From positions 20,020,807 to 20,084,806 of the forward strand of contig NC_084815.1 in the NCBI RefSeq assembly GCF_963583255.1: 64,000 nt of DNA, read 5' to 3'. The stretch comes from Pyrus communis. Lineage: Eukaryota; Streptophyta; Magnoliopsida; Rosales; Rosaceae. Shown here piece by piece: positions 1 to 10,035 of the stretch (position 1 is its first letter; every line of letters begins with the position of its first letter). The translations under genes and the position numbers were made by a program. A model generated the notes under the pieces. The model was not told the DNA's origin. It did no database searches and saw nothing but the letters and a program-made list of their open reading frames with translations.

Positions 1-128
1 GTTTTCATGTACTGCTGTCTTTTCAGGGACATGTGTCTTATCAAGGACATTTTCTTTTTCCGAAAGTACAGAATCATGAATTGCGGATTTTTCATTCATT
101 TTCTCTTCCTGAATGATGTCATTTAGAT

Positions 129-689
129 TCAGTTGTGCCCTTGTCTTTTTTGAAGGGCTGAATCTTTTGACCCTGGGGGTCCACCACGCTTCAGGCGTAC
201 ACCAGATGAATCATTCGCTGCCATTTTATTTTGTCCAACAGGGACATCAATTCTTGCAGGTGCATTTGCAGCTGGTATATGTGATTTTGTCACTTTCATA
301 GCATCATTAAATGCATCTGGCATTTGATTGGCAATACTTTGAAGATGAACGATCCTTTTCAATTCATTTTCACATTGAGTGCTACGTAGATCAAAATGAG
401 ACAAGGTGGGTACAACCCATGTTAGCTCTTGCCGTTCTTCTGGAACGGTCTTTTCTCCTCCTAACAACAGGAAGACGGTCTCATCAAAGTGACAATCAGC
501 AAAACGAGTTGTAAACATATCACCTGTTAAGGGTTCTAAATATCTAATGATAGATGGTGAATCAAAACCCACATAAATTCCCAGTCTATGCTGAGGTCCT
601 ATTTTAGTACGTTGCGGCGGTGCAATAGGCACATAAACAACACAACCAAAAACTCGTAAATGTGAAATGTTTGGCTGATGTCCAAACAC
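129..689 (-). pseudogene. copia polyprotein fragment: integrase C-terminal region and linker
   Basis: The minus-strand frame encodes a segment with LRVFGCVVYVPIAPPQRTK followed by GPQHRLGIYVGFDSPSIIRY. This is the conserved region after the copia integrase core, where the copia-specific C-terminal motif reads YVGFDSPSIIRYLEP. Downstream residues (HIPAANAPARIDVP, PPGSKD) match the linker toward reverse transcriptase. The same linker motifs recur in the plus-strand copia element at 24240-24480, so the two elements are relatives. There is no start of its own; it is part of a broken polyprotein. Confidence 0.85.
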
Positions 690-699
690 GAGTTATACT

Positions 700-1602
700 A
701 AAGAGTATTGGTGGTTAGCTATAGGTCTCAATCAAACCAATGATGCAGCATGTAAGATGTTCCTATGCAGAAACTAACAATTTTGTTTTCATGAGCAAAG
801 TGCGAGCTATTAACTAAAGCCGCTTGATCAATGCTTCTGCTAAACCATTTTGAGTATGGACATGAGGAACAAGGTGTTCAGCATCAATGCTCAACGTCAT
901 GCAATAATCATCAAAGGTTTAAGACATAAATTCACCAGCCTTATCAAGTCGAATTGACTTAATGGGATAATCTGGGAATTGTGCTTGCAACTTGATTATC
1001 TGAGTAAGAAGTCTCGCAAAATCTACATTCTGAGTAGATAATAGACAAACATGTGACCATCGGGTAGATGTATCAACCAAAACCATAAAATATCGAAATG
1101 GTCCACAAGATGGTTGAATAGGTCTACAAATACCCTTTGAATTCTTTGCAAAAATGATGGGGATTCAGCATCAACCTTTAATTGTGATGGTCTAATTACC
1201 AACTTCCCTTGAGAACAAGCCTTGCAAGGGTTATCATTTGAGATAGCAATGTCTCTACTCAATAATGGATGTCCATTAGAGTTGGCAATGATCGTACGCA
1301 TCATGGTGGATCATGGATGACCCAAACGGTCATGCCAAAGCATGTAATCTTTTGAAGACAATATGTGATTCAATTGTCCTTATGTATGTATAATACAATC
1401 CACTCGACAAACCACGCGACTTCTCCAATATACGCTTCTGGGTATCCTTGGAGGTAAGGCATAAATACTCCACATTTTCTGCACTTTTCGTTTCAATGTG
1501 GTATCCATTTAAATGTATGTCTTTGAAACTCAATAAATTTTGAGTAGATCGAGTAGCATACAATGCATTCTGTATGGATAATATTGTTCCATTTGGTAAC
1601 AT
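700..1602 (-). pseudogene. copia GAG-pre-integrase and integrase core, frameshifted
   Basis: The segment 1602-1330 carries MLPNGTILSIQNALYATRS, the region between the copia protease and integrase. The segment 1304-1023 carries NDNPCKACSQGKL, the HHCC-type zinc-binding tail of GAG-pre-integrase, and then the beginning of the integrase core. From 1020 to about 700 the integrase core (IKLQAQFPDYPIKSIRLDKAGEF, EHLVPHVHTQNG) can be followed only by changing frames and passing stops. It is non-functional. Confidence 0.8.
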
Positions 1603-1999
1603 AATCTGGGCTTTTCATGAGCCTTCAATTACATCTGATTGACCTAATATTGTTGTTACCCTTACTCTTATAAGCATCAAGCTTGAGAAATACTTTCAAT
1701 CACGAAGTTTTATATGTGTGGTTGCGCTGTTTGCAAGACAAATATCTCTGCCATTTCTCATGTTTTGAGAATAACCATAGCTTTTATCCATGTTTTCTAA
1801 GTAAAGGAGATCACGGTTAAAAACAACTAAGAAATTTAAATGCCTCTTTTATTGAAATGCGAGTTTTTAAACTACAAGTTCAGAATAATAAAAGTACATC
1901 AAATATAAATGATTCAGTCAGACCGATACACTTCATTCCCCATTTCCACAATGAAGTCTGAGACATCTAGGTGGGTTATGTTCAACTGTCCTGATAAGT

Positions 2000-2972
2000 T
2001 GCACACAGGATCAGGTATATCCATTGGTCTAGCTTAGTTGAGGAAATTAGTCTCGACACCCTTCTCCTTAAGGGAGGCTTGATATAGATCCACCAGATGT
2101 TTTGGGGTATAACAGGTACGCGCCTAGTGCCCATCGCCACCACACCTATGGCAGGCTCCATCAGAGTTTCTAGGAGCATTGTTCATACGAACTTTGCCTT
2201 TGTGGCGATTTCCATTTTTAAAGCTCGAGCTTGAATTTTGCCTTGGAATCTAGTTGTAAAACTGACCACCATGATTCTTGCCTTTCTTGTTCCACCGACC
2301 TCGCTTATGGTCACGTCTTCGTTTATGATTAATACCACCAGAGGATGTGGCGTTCACTTCGAGGGAAGCAACATTCACTTCTGGGAATGGTGCAGATCCA
2401 GTAGGTCGGGTTTGATGATTTTTCATCAGGAGATCATTGTTTTGTTCAATTACCAAGAGCACAGATATCAGCTGGTTGTATTCAGTGAAGTCGTGCGCTC
2501 TATACTGCTGCTACATGAGCACATTGGAGCCATGAAATGTGCTGAAAGTCTTTTCCAGCATATCTTCCTCAGTATTGGTATCCCTACAGAGCTTCATTTG
2601 AGAGGTAATTCTGAACAACACAGAATTATACTCAACCACTGACTTGAAATCCTGGATCGTTAAGTGAGTCCATTCATAGCTAGCCCTTGGAAGAATCACC
2701 GTTGTCTAGTGATTGTATCTATTTCTCAATGCCTTCCAGAGAGCTAGCAGATCTTCAACCATTAAATACTCGTTCTTTAGTCCCTCATCAAGATGGCGAC
2801 GAATAAAGATCATGGTCTTCGCCCGATCTTGAGAGGATGAGTTGTTTTCTTCCCTACTGGTATCTCCAAGATTCCCTGCTTTCAGATGGATCTTGGTATC
2901 CAGTACCCAGGTAAGGTAATTATTCCCAATAATGTCCGGGGCAGCAAAATCAAGCTTTGCCAGGTTCACCAT
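2000..2972 (-). pseudogene. copia gag (UBN2-type) with CCHC remnant, broken
   Basis: The frame starts with an ATG at 2972 and reads NLAKLDFAAPDIIGNNYLTW, the usual opening of plant copia gag proteins. It continues with a UBN2-like helical region interrupted at about 2706 and again at 2511. Near 2100-2170 a zinc-knuckle remnant (ACHRCGGDGH) is followed directly by a stop. No continuous gag frame remains. This gag start sits about 700 bases inside the LTR end at 3674, a normal leader length. Confidence 0.8.
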
Positions 2973-3673
2973 TTTTTTTTCTTTCTGAAAGAAAAATGAG
3001 ATGCGTAAGAACTTGCAATATTATGTACTCCTGGAGGAATATAACGTTAGAACTTCTGGTTCTTACCAATTTTTCATTTTGATCTTCAAGCCAAAAATGG
3101 TAAGCACTCGAAACTTCAGGCTCGAGATTTTCATGATTAATGAGAAAAGCGATTGAATCGCACCATCCTGATCTAAACAAGCATAGGATAGGCGATTATT
3201 CCGCACCACTTGAACAACAGAAAATTTTAAATATGCAGAGCAAGATATAATCGATTTAGATATGTAGAGCAAGGTGGATGATTATACCGCACCACTTAAA
3301 ATTGCAGTAAAATTAAATTTACAGCTCAAGATGGGCAATTGTACCGCACCATCTTTGATCGTAGTGAAAATTAAATTTGCAGTTGAAGATGGGCGATTAT
3401 ACTGGACCATCTTTGATTACAGTAAAATTAACATAAATAAACATTAGGTTAGAAACCAGGAACTACACCAAACAAGAAATCAAAGATATAAGTAACTGTT
3501 AAATTTAGAACGAGAAGCAGGCATGGTGCTAGCAGTTCATCGCGAGGGTGCATCACACAGATGAAGCAGCAAAAGAAGAAAAACAGGAAAAACCTTAAAG
3601 GAAGCATTTTTTTTCTTTCTTTCGGTGAAGGGAGATGTGAACTATTTAAGGTTAGAGAGTCGTGTTGATAACG

Positions 3674-4491
3674 TGTTATAAATAGATAAAAGTTACAGAG
3701 ATAACCTTTCTAAGGATAGGAGCGAAGCAGGTGCAAAATATCACACTATGACTTTAGTAGCTATAACACAAAAAAGGATGGCAGATAAAGAAAGGGAGGG
3801 ATACTGATATTATTTCTCTTGCTTTCTTTCGCAATGCATTTGATAACAGACGAAGTGCTTTATTTATAGAGCAACTGTGACATCCTACATCGCCTAAGAG
3901 AGTGATCCTTATATGTATATTCCCATCTCTACCTAGCACGAGGCTTTTTGGGAACTCACACGAGAACTTCCAAATGGGTCACCCATCATGGGAGTGCTCT
4001 CGCGCGCTACTCGCTTAACTTCAAAGTTCCAATGGAACCGAAGCCAGTGAGCTCCCAAAAGACCTCGTGCTAGGTAGGGATGAGAATATACATATAAGGA
4101 TCACTCCCCTGGGCGATGTGAGCTCCCAAAAGGCCTCGTGTTAGGTATGGATGGAAATATACATATAAGGATCACTCCCCTGTGCGATATAGGCTTGGGG
4201 TTCCATTGGAACTCTGAAGTTAAGGGAGAAGCGCGCGAGAGCACTCCCATGATGGATGACCCACTGGGAAGTTATCGTGTGAGTTTCCAAAAAGCCTCAT
4301 GCTAGGTAGGGATGGGAATATACATATAAGGATCACTCCCCTGGACGATGTGGGATGTTACAGCAACTCTCGTAATTACAACCATCAAAATACAATGATG
4401 ATACTTTTCAAAGTATCAAACACTATTACTCACTAGTACTAAGTCTTTGGGCATTCTTTTGAGTGGGCATTCACCCACTAATTCTATAACA
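3674..4491 (-). repeat. copia LTR, interrupted by a Cassandra-like insertion
   Basis: The LTR reads TGTTATAG... to ...TTATAACA on the minus strand. With the 487-bp insertion and its 5-bp duplication removed it is about 326 bp. The part near 3850 and the part near 4370 join cleanly into a sequence that parallels the solo LTR at 58688-59088 (for example the TTGCTCTAYAAATA segment). Confidence 0.7.
3876..4362. mobile_element. palindromic Cassandra-type (5S rRNA-derived) element
   Basis: A 487-bp inverted-repeat unit begins TGTGACATCC and ends GGATGTTACA, flanked on both sides by the 5-bp target duplication gcaac (3871-3875 and 4363-4367). Each arm holds a 5S rRNA-like stretch (GTTCCA..GGAACTC..GAAGTTAAG, then GCGCGCGAGAGCACTCCCATGATGG, here split into two pieces) in opposite orientation. 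These are the 5S gene internal promoter region as carried in LTRs of Cassandra TRIM elements. The centre contains further repeats of the end sequence (AAGGATCACTCCCCTG at 4098 and 4160). It has no coding capacity. Ordinary Cassandra LTRs are not palindromic, so this is a rearranged derivative. Confidence 0.8.
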
Positions 4492-4604
4492 TAATTCATA
4501 TTATAAACATAAAAAACCAAACACCCGAACTGAAAAACCCCTAATTAAAAGAAAAAAATTACAAATTCTTGGTTGTTTTTCATGAAAAAATTGGAGTGGG
4601 TGTA

Positions 4605-4606
<2 letters not shown>

Positions 4607-4695
<89 letters not shown>

Positions 4696-4704
4696 TGTAT
4701 GTAT
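4607..4704. repeat. compound (AT)n-(GTAT)n microsatellite
   Basis: About 17 AT units run from 4607 to 4641 and then pass into GTAT units up to 4704, with one small interruption near 4667. Confidence 0.98.
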
Positions 4705-6400
4705 TTTTTTTGAGGAAAGCAAGAAACAAAACTGGGAGACAAAGAAGTGGAAGATAGTACTGAAGACCTACGACAAAACAAAATGGAGGGGAATTTGGGA
4801 AGAAAAAAAATAGGGGGAAAGAATTAAAAAAAAAACATTAGATTAATATATATTAATTAGTAGAAAAATAATTATAAAAATTTTAAATATAAAAAAGGTG
4901 ATAAAAGATTATATTTAAGACTTGCCATGCGGTGAGTTTTGAATGGGTTGTAATATCACTCAACGAGTGAAAAGTCAAGCCCCACATAATTTTTTATCCG
5001 AAAACAGAGGAGGTCATGAGTAAAACCGAAAACCACGTACGGCTTCGTTGTCGAAGAAAATTGCCATAAAAAATAAGGCGCATAAAATCACGTGATTAGT
5101 AAATGGAATTTATACAAGATTAGGCTTATATTTAGTCCTTTTTGTCATTTTGGATGGAAGTTTATATGCTAATGCAAAATCTAGCATTTTAGAGAGCTAC
5201 AGAAAATCATTGGATTCACTTCAAATTTGGACCACCACATCATTACAAACCCTATCCAATGTCCTTAAACATCAAACTATGCATTAAAAAATAAATATTG
5301 CTATTGCCAGTGTCAAATAACGAAGAAATTTTCAGTGTACCGGGAACAGGATGTGGTACATTAAGTGTCATAATACAATTTATTGGAATTTTTTTTTTTT
5401 TTAAGTTTTCAGCTAGTTGTATTACTATATTTAGTGTAACGAACTGCATTCCCAACACAATAAAAATTCTCCACCAATAAAGACTATTTGTCTCAACTAA
5501 CATGGACCCCCTAATTCTTTTTTTTTTGTTTTGCCCTTTCTATTTGTTAATCTTGGTCAATGCAAAATCGCACATTTCACAACCACTGTAAGTGCTAAAA
5601 TAGAAACCCAACGGTCTTTGTTTCATTCATTGCATTCACTTTCCAACCCTCCTACAACCACCACCCAAATCCACTTGTTTACATAGTGAGTGAGAAGACT
5701 TTTACCCCAAGAAATTCCTAAGTAATATATTATCATCATTCTATTGTTTCTCTTTGTTCACTCCCCTGATCATAATTTTGCTTTATTTTTTTCAATTTAA
5801 AAACTAATAAAAAAAAGAGAAAATGTTAGAAGACTAAATATATAGACAAAATATATAACTAAATTATGTGTCATTAATAAGAATGAACACGTTTATCAAC
5901 GCTTAAATAATAATTCAATCATCAACTTTTATATATTTATCTACAAATTTAATATTTCTACCATTATCCAAAAAAATAAGTGTAAGTACGAAAATCGAAG
6001 CTCACAAAATTTTTGAGATCATGGTTATTTGGGTGCCACTGTTGGAACTTCTTTACAAAATAAAAAATTTTGAGAGGCAAATAAAAATTTTTGAGAGGCA
6101 AATAAGAGATGAAAGCTCTATCGAAATTATCCAAAAGAACGCCAATGAATTCAGGAATCGATCCTGTACAAAGGATCGATATAGAAAACACAAAGATATA
6201 CACGTCATTATCTATGATAATTATTAAAGTTTATTAATCTTTTTCATATTTATATATGTAACAAGTTACCAACTAAAAAGGAAAATAAAAAGCACCAGCC
6301 TAACAAAATTCCACAGCTTATCTCTGTAGATAGATGTTATAGTTCACTTCAGTGCAAGAAAGATACTACACAGCAACACATGAACAGAACATGGTAATTG
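4705..6400. other. AT-rich intergenic DNA
   Basis: I see no gene here. It has A- and T-runs (4800-4840, 5388-5402) and short open frames without family signatures. A 21-bp near-duplicate (AATTTTTGAGAGGCAAATAA type) lies at 6064-6103. It separates the copia LTR from the 3' end of the HIPP gene. Confidence 0.6.
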
Positions 6401-6454
6401 GTACTTGAACATTTTTTCCCATGTTCCCATTCTACCCTTGACATTGCTCACTTT

Positions 6455-8144
6455 TTACATGATAGAGCAGGCATTAGGGTTCTCATCACTGAAGATCTGA
6501 GGTGGGTAGGGATTTTCCATGATCTGAGGTGGGTAGGCATACTGTTCCATGGCATACCTTGGTGGGTAAGAATAGTATTCATTCTTCTTCATCAGCTCCA
6601 CCACCTTGGTCTCTTCTGCGGCAGCTCCTTCCGGTGCACCACCAGCGGCCGCGGCGGCAGCTTCATTGTTGTCACCTTTATTTTCCTTGTTCTTTTCTGC
6701 TTTCGCTTCATCGCCACCACCATCTTTGCCCTTCTTATCTTTGTCACCTTTACCACCTTTCTTCTCATCTTTGGCTTCTTCGGCTTCTTCTTTCTCTTTC
6801 TTCTCCGGTTCTTGCTTCACGATCGCCGCGTGCCTCCCGGTTCTTTTGTGCACATAATCAACTAGCTTAGGCGGATCAAACACACCCTTCACTGTCACCT
6901 CTGAGCTCGTAAGATCCGCCTCAGCAGATTCCACTCCTAAAAATGTAATACAAAAGAAAAGACACAAACATGATTAATTAGAAGATCGCTTGAATAAAAT
7001 AATTACTTTAAAAACAGAAACTTTTGGAAATAATTTAAAGTTGGGATTGGTGGGATTTGGTCTTGGAAGAGAATTAAATCGACTTTAATTGGACCTGTAG
7101 AAATTAATTAATTATATTATTGAAGAGAAAGAATGAATTGACATTGAAAGATTGGTCATTATTGATAGAATAATAAACTCTTTTTTTAAGAGATTCACAA
7201 AAAAAATAATAATAAAAGTTCAGGACCGTTAATTGCCAACGCATTCATACTCCAAAATTTCCATTTTTTAATTTGTGGAAAGTTAGAAAATGCATGAACC
7301 AAAATCTGAAAAGGGATCAAAGAAATAATCCTTTTTTTCTTTTTATTTTTTGGGTTTTGTTCTTGTTTCTGAGAAAAGAAAACGAAAATAAAAATTTGAG
7401 TACACCTTTCATTCTGAGAATGCGTTTCTTGATTTCTTGGGCACAGGCGTCGCAATGCATGTGAACTTTCAGCACCACTGTGATTACCTGAGGCTGAAAC
7501 AAAACAAAAAATAATTAAACCCATCAAATTGAAAGAAAAAAAAATCAATTAAAATGGCAATGGAAAAAATTCTGCAAAATGATTAAAATAATTGAGTGAA
7601 CTGAGAACCTCTTCTTTCTTTTCCTCTGGTTTGGGCTTCTCTTTCTCCTCCGCCTTCTTCTCCTCCTCCGCCGGCGGTTTTGGGATTGGAGAGAGAAGCT
7701 CCACCTGCCGGTGGCTCTTCCTCTGAACTCTTTCAAGAACCTTAATTGGCTCAGCCTTCTCTCCCTTCACCACCACCTTGTGAGTCTTGCAATCTGTGCT
7801 CACATCTTCCACCCCTGAAAAAAAAAATTAAATCAAACACATATTAATCCCCCAACCCAAGATTCCAATAACACAAACACAAAAACAAACCAAATCTGAA
7901 AAAACAAACCTTGAAATCCTTTGAGGCACCGCTTGACCTTGCGAGCACACCCTTCACAATGCATATAAACTTTGAGCACAATTTCTTGGGGTGGAGGCGG
8001 AGGCGGAGGAGCGGTAGCGGCATCACCCTCCTTGGCCTCTGCTTTCCCATCTTTTCCCTCCTCGGCTTTCTCCTTCTTTTGCTCGGCAGCTTCAGGCTTT
8101 TTCTCTCCGGCCTTCTTCTCCTCCGCCTCTGGCTTCGTCTCCAT
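6455..8144 (-). CDS. heavy metal-associated isoprenylated plant protein (HIPP), two HMA domains
   Basis: Four exons on the minus strand (8144-7910, 7814-7609, 7493-7406, 6936-6455) join through GT-AG introns into a 336-residue protein. Two HMA folds are visible: the first metal-binding CEGC is at residues 63-66 (VYMHCEGC) and the second CDAC at 161-164 (VHMHCDAC). They are separated by a Lys/Glu/Pro-rich linker, and another acidic-basic low-complexity tract with polyalanine precedes the C-terminus. The protein ends CSIM, a CaaX box for isoprenylation, with the Tyr/Pro-rich tail typical of HIPPs. Family knowledge suggests metal binding or transport, membrane association and stress roles; the exact paralogue (HIPP5/6/7-like) is inference. 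The start is the first ATG after a CT-rich leader. Introns fall within each HMA domain, as is usual in this family. Confidence 0.93.
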
Positions 8145-8335
8145 TTTCTTCTCCTCCTAAATCAACACAAACCCAAATACAAAAACAAACCCAATAAACA
8201 AAAGATGCAAACTTCGAGAGAAACAAATCATATCAAAAAAAAAAAATATCATATCAAAAAAAGATTATTAAAGTTGTAGGACCTCCCCCATTGGTTTAGT
8301 TCAATTGTTAAGTTTTACTCTGTTTTTAATCTCTC

Positions 8336-8568
8336 TCCTCTCTCTCTCTCTCTCGATCTCTCGAGTGGGATGGGAGCTCAGCTTTCTCTATATTTGTGAC
8401 AAATGGGCACTCTCTCTCTCCCTTATTTTTTTATTTTTTTTATTTTTGAAACAATGGGCACTCTCTCTTTGTGTTTTTTTTTCTTGGTTAAAACTCTCTC
8501 ATTGTGTTTTGTATTAAACTTTGAGTTACATATTTGTGTCCATCAGATCTGTAGCCAAAAGCCACTCG

Positions 8569-8609
<41 letters not shown>

Positions 8610-8612
8610 CCA
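8336..8612. repeat. CT-rich upstream region of the HIPP gene with (CT)n tracts
   Basis: (CT)n runs occur at 8337-8360 and 8573-8604, with shorter CTCTCTC blocks at 8410-8420 and 8460-8470. On the gene strand these are GA repeats 190-470 bases upstream of the ATG. GA/CT repeats are common in plant core promoters and leaders. A weak TATA-like stretch lies near 8388. Confidence 0.85.
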
Positions 8613-9051
8613 ATTTCTGCAATTTTCTAACTCCATGACGTGGCATTGTTGAGTGTCCATGTGTGCGCAGAAATTAATATTTACGTGCACTCTCTGATTA
8701 AATTATTTTATTTTATTTTTTTGGCGCATTTCTGGAATTTTCTACCACTTGTTTCTGCTGTTTTTCTTTTGCTCTTGTTCCTTTCAATGGACTGTACTTG
8801 GATGCTTGCTTTGTCATTTTGGCAGCTCTTCATGTGTGGACTTCGAGTTACTAGGGCACATCCAGTATAGGAAGGCTCCCCGGATAATTGACAATTTAAT
8901 CTCCTCTACTGAATAATAATCGTTTTTAATGAACAGTAATTGTCTTTTGCATCTCCACATCTAAATTAAATAGCCATGACAATAGACAATTAAATATTAG
9001 TATTTTTTATTTTATAAAATAATAAAAAATAATTTTATTTGTAATTTCGGA

Positions 9052-9300
9052 TATGATTTTTAACCAGTCTCATTACGCCACGCGTCATTATTCGAAAGTA
9101 CAATTTTTTGTGATAGTTTTCGATAAGATTTTTATCCAATTCCGTCGCGCCACATGTCATTATCTTTTTAAAATTATTGAGGATAGATTTTTAACCAATC
9201 CCGCCACGCTACGTGTCACAATCTATTTAGAATCTTTGAGGATAGATTTCAATAAGATTTTTAACGAATCACGGCATGCCACGTGACATTATCTCCAACC
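9052..9300. repeat. degenerate tandem repeats, Harbinger subterminal region
   Basis: About four copies of a roughly 65-75 bp unit of the form GATTTTTAACCAATCCCGCC, then ACGCTACGTGTCATTATC, follow one another. Each carries a CACGTG-like or ACGTGTCA core. Such clustered subterminal motifs are expected binding sites for the transposon's own Myb-like protein; that role is inference. Confidence 0.75.
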
Positions 9301-9515
9301 TAATCCCTTTTTTTTCTTATCCATATAACCCACCATCAATCCTAAGAAATCACACACCAAAATCAAAATCTCTCAAAATCTTTATCCTTATTTATAGTTT
9401 CTGCTTCCGTCTTACAATGTCTTCTTCAAGAATGATGTGGGAAATCGATGAGTAAGAGAAAGAATTGTTTAAGTAAGGGAAAGAAATGTTCAATCTCTAG
9501 GAGGGCGAAAATGAG

Positions 9516-10030
9516 ATGGAAGAGGTAGATGATGAGGAGCGTAGAAGGAGAGATGATGAAGTAAGAAGCCAAAAAGCCTCACATTCCAGTCGAGTCATCC
9601 AAGTTGTGGCTGAGATCTTCAGGCCCAGCCGTTCCACAAACATTGATAGAAGCAAGCAACGACGAGGTAAGGATCTTTTGGATGATTATTTTGTCTGTAA
9701 TAGTGCATTCCCTAATACATACTTTAGACGTCTTTTTAGAATGCAACGACATTTGTTCAACAAAATCATGATTGCTGTTTACAACCATGATTCTTACTTT
9801 GTGCAAAAGAATGATGCTTTTGGTGTCATAGGTCTCATTCCTAAGAAAAATATTACTATTGTCTTGTGGATGCTTATATATGGAACATATGTAGACCAAG
9901 TAGATGAGATAGCGAAAATGGGGAAATCAACCATTCTTGAGTCCATGATAAGGTTTTACTCTGCAATCAAATCTATCTACACCAAAAAGTACATCCGAAG
10001 ACCTACGACAGTGGACTTGCAAAGGCTTCT
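9516..10030 (+). pseudogene. Harbinger transposase, N-terminal part, cut by the gypsy insertion
   Basis: The frame from the ATG at 9516 encodes an acidic/basic start, then DYFVCNSAFPNTYFRRLFRM and the helix region [20 protein letters not shown], typical of the N-terminal half of plant Harbinger (HARBI1-like) transposases. The coding sense ends at RLL where the gypsy element begins at 10031. Beyond that the frame runs into retrotransposon sequence on the opposite strand and stops at 10130. The expected transposase continuation (KKGEMRGFPSMIGSIDCM) is found at 16157. Confidence 0.88.
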
Positions 10031-10035
10031 TGATA

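Larger units (their letters stand above)
1..4491 (-). mobile_element. Ty1/copia retrotransposon, 5' part, decayed and cut by the window edge
   Basis: Reading the minus strand from right to left, there is an LTR (about 4491-3674), a leader, a gag region starting at 2972, a zinc-knuckle region near 2100-2180, GAG-pre-integrase (1602-1023) and integrase-to-RT linker (689-129). That order is gag-protease-integrase, which is diagnostic for Ty1/copia. Reverse transcriptase and RNase H would lie left of base 1. Many stops and frameshifts separate the pieces, so it is dead. The LTR resembles the solo LTR at 58688-59088, including the shared 3' end in ...TTATAACA. The right border at 4491 is set only by the TG...CA rule because the partner LTR is off-window. 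Confidence 0.85.

Noticed and set aside
3876..4362. Functional 5S rRNA genes
   Set aside because: Only a central 5S-like stretch is present, split, rearranged and diverged, inside a TE with TSD; not a 120-bp 5S gene.
4501..4781. Open frames over the (AT)n/(GTAT)n repeat
   Set aside because: Peptides are IYIYIY/THIHTY repeats produced by the microsatellite on both strands.
6398..6870. Plus-strand open frames opposite the HIPP last exon
   Set aside because: They are antisense shadows of the HIPP coding sequence; low-complexity Ser/Leu/Pro peptides.
7833..8279. Plus-strand and alternate-frame ORFs over HIPP exon 1
   Set aside because: Shadows of the Lys/Glu-rich exon; no splice or family support.
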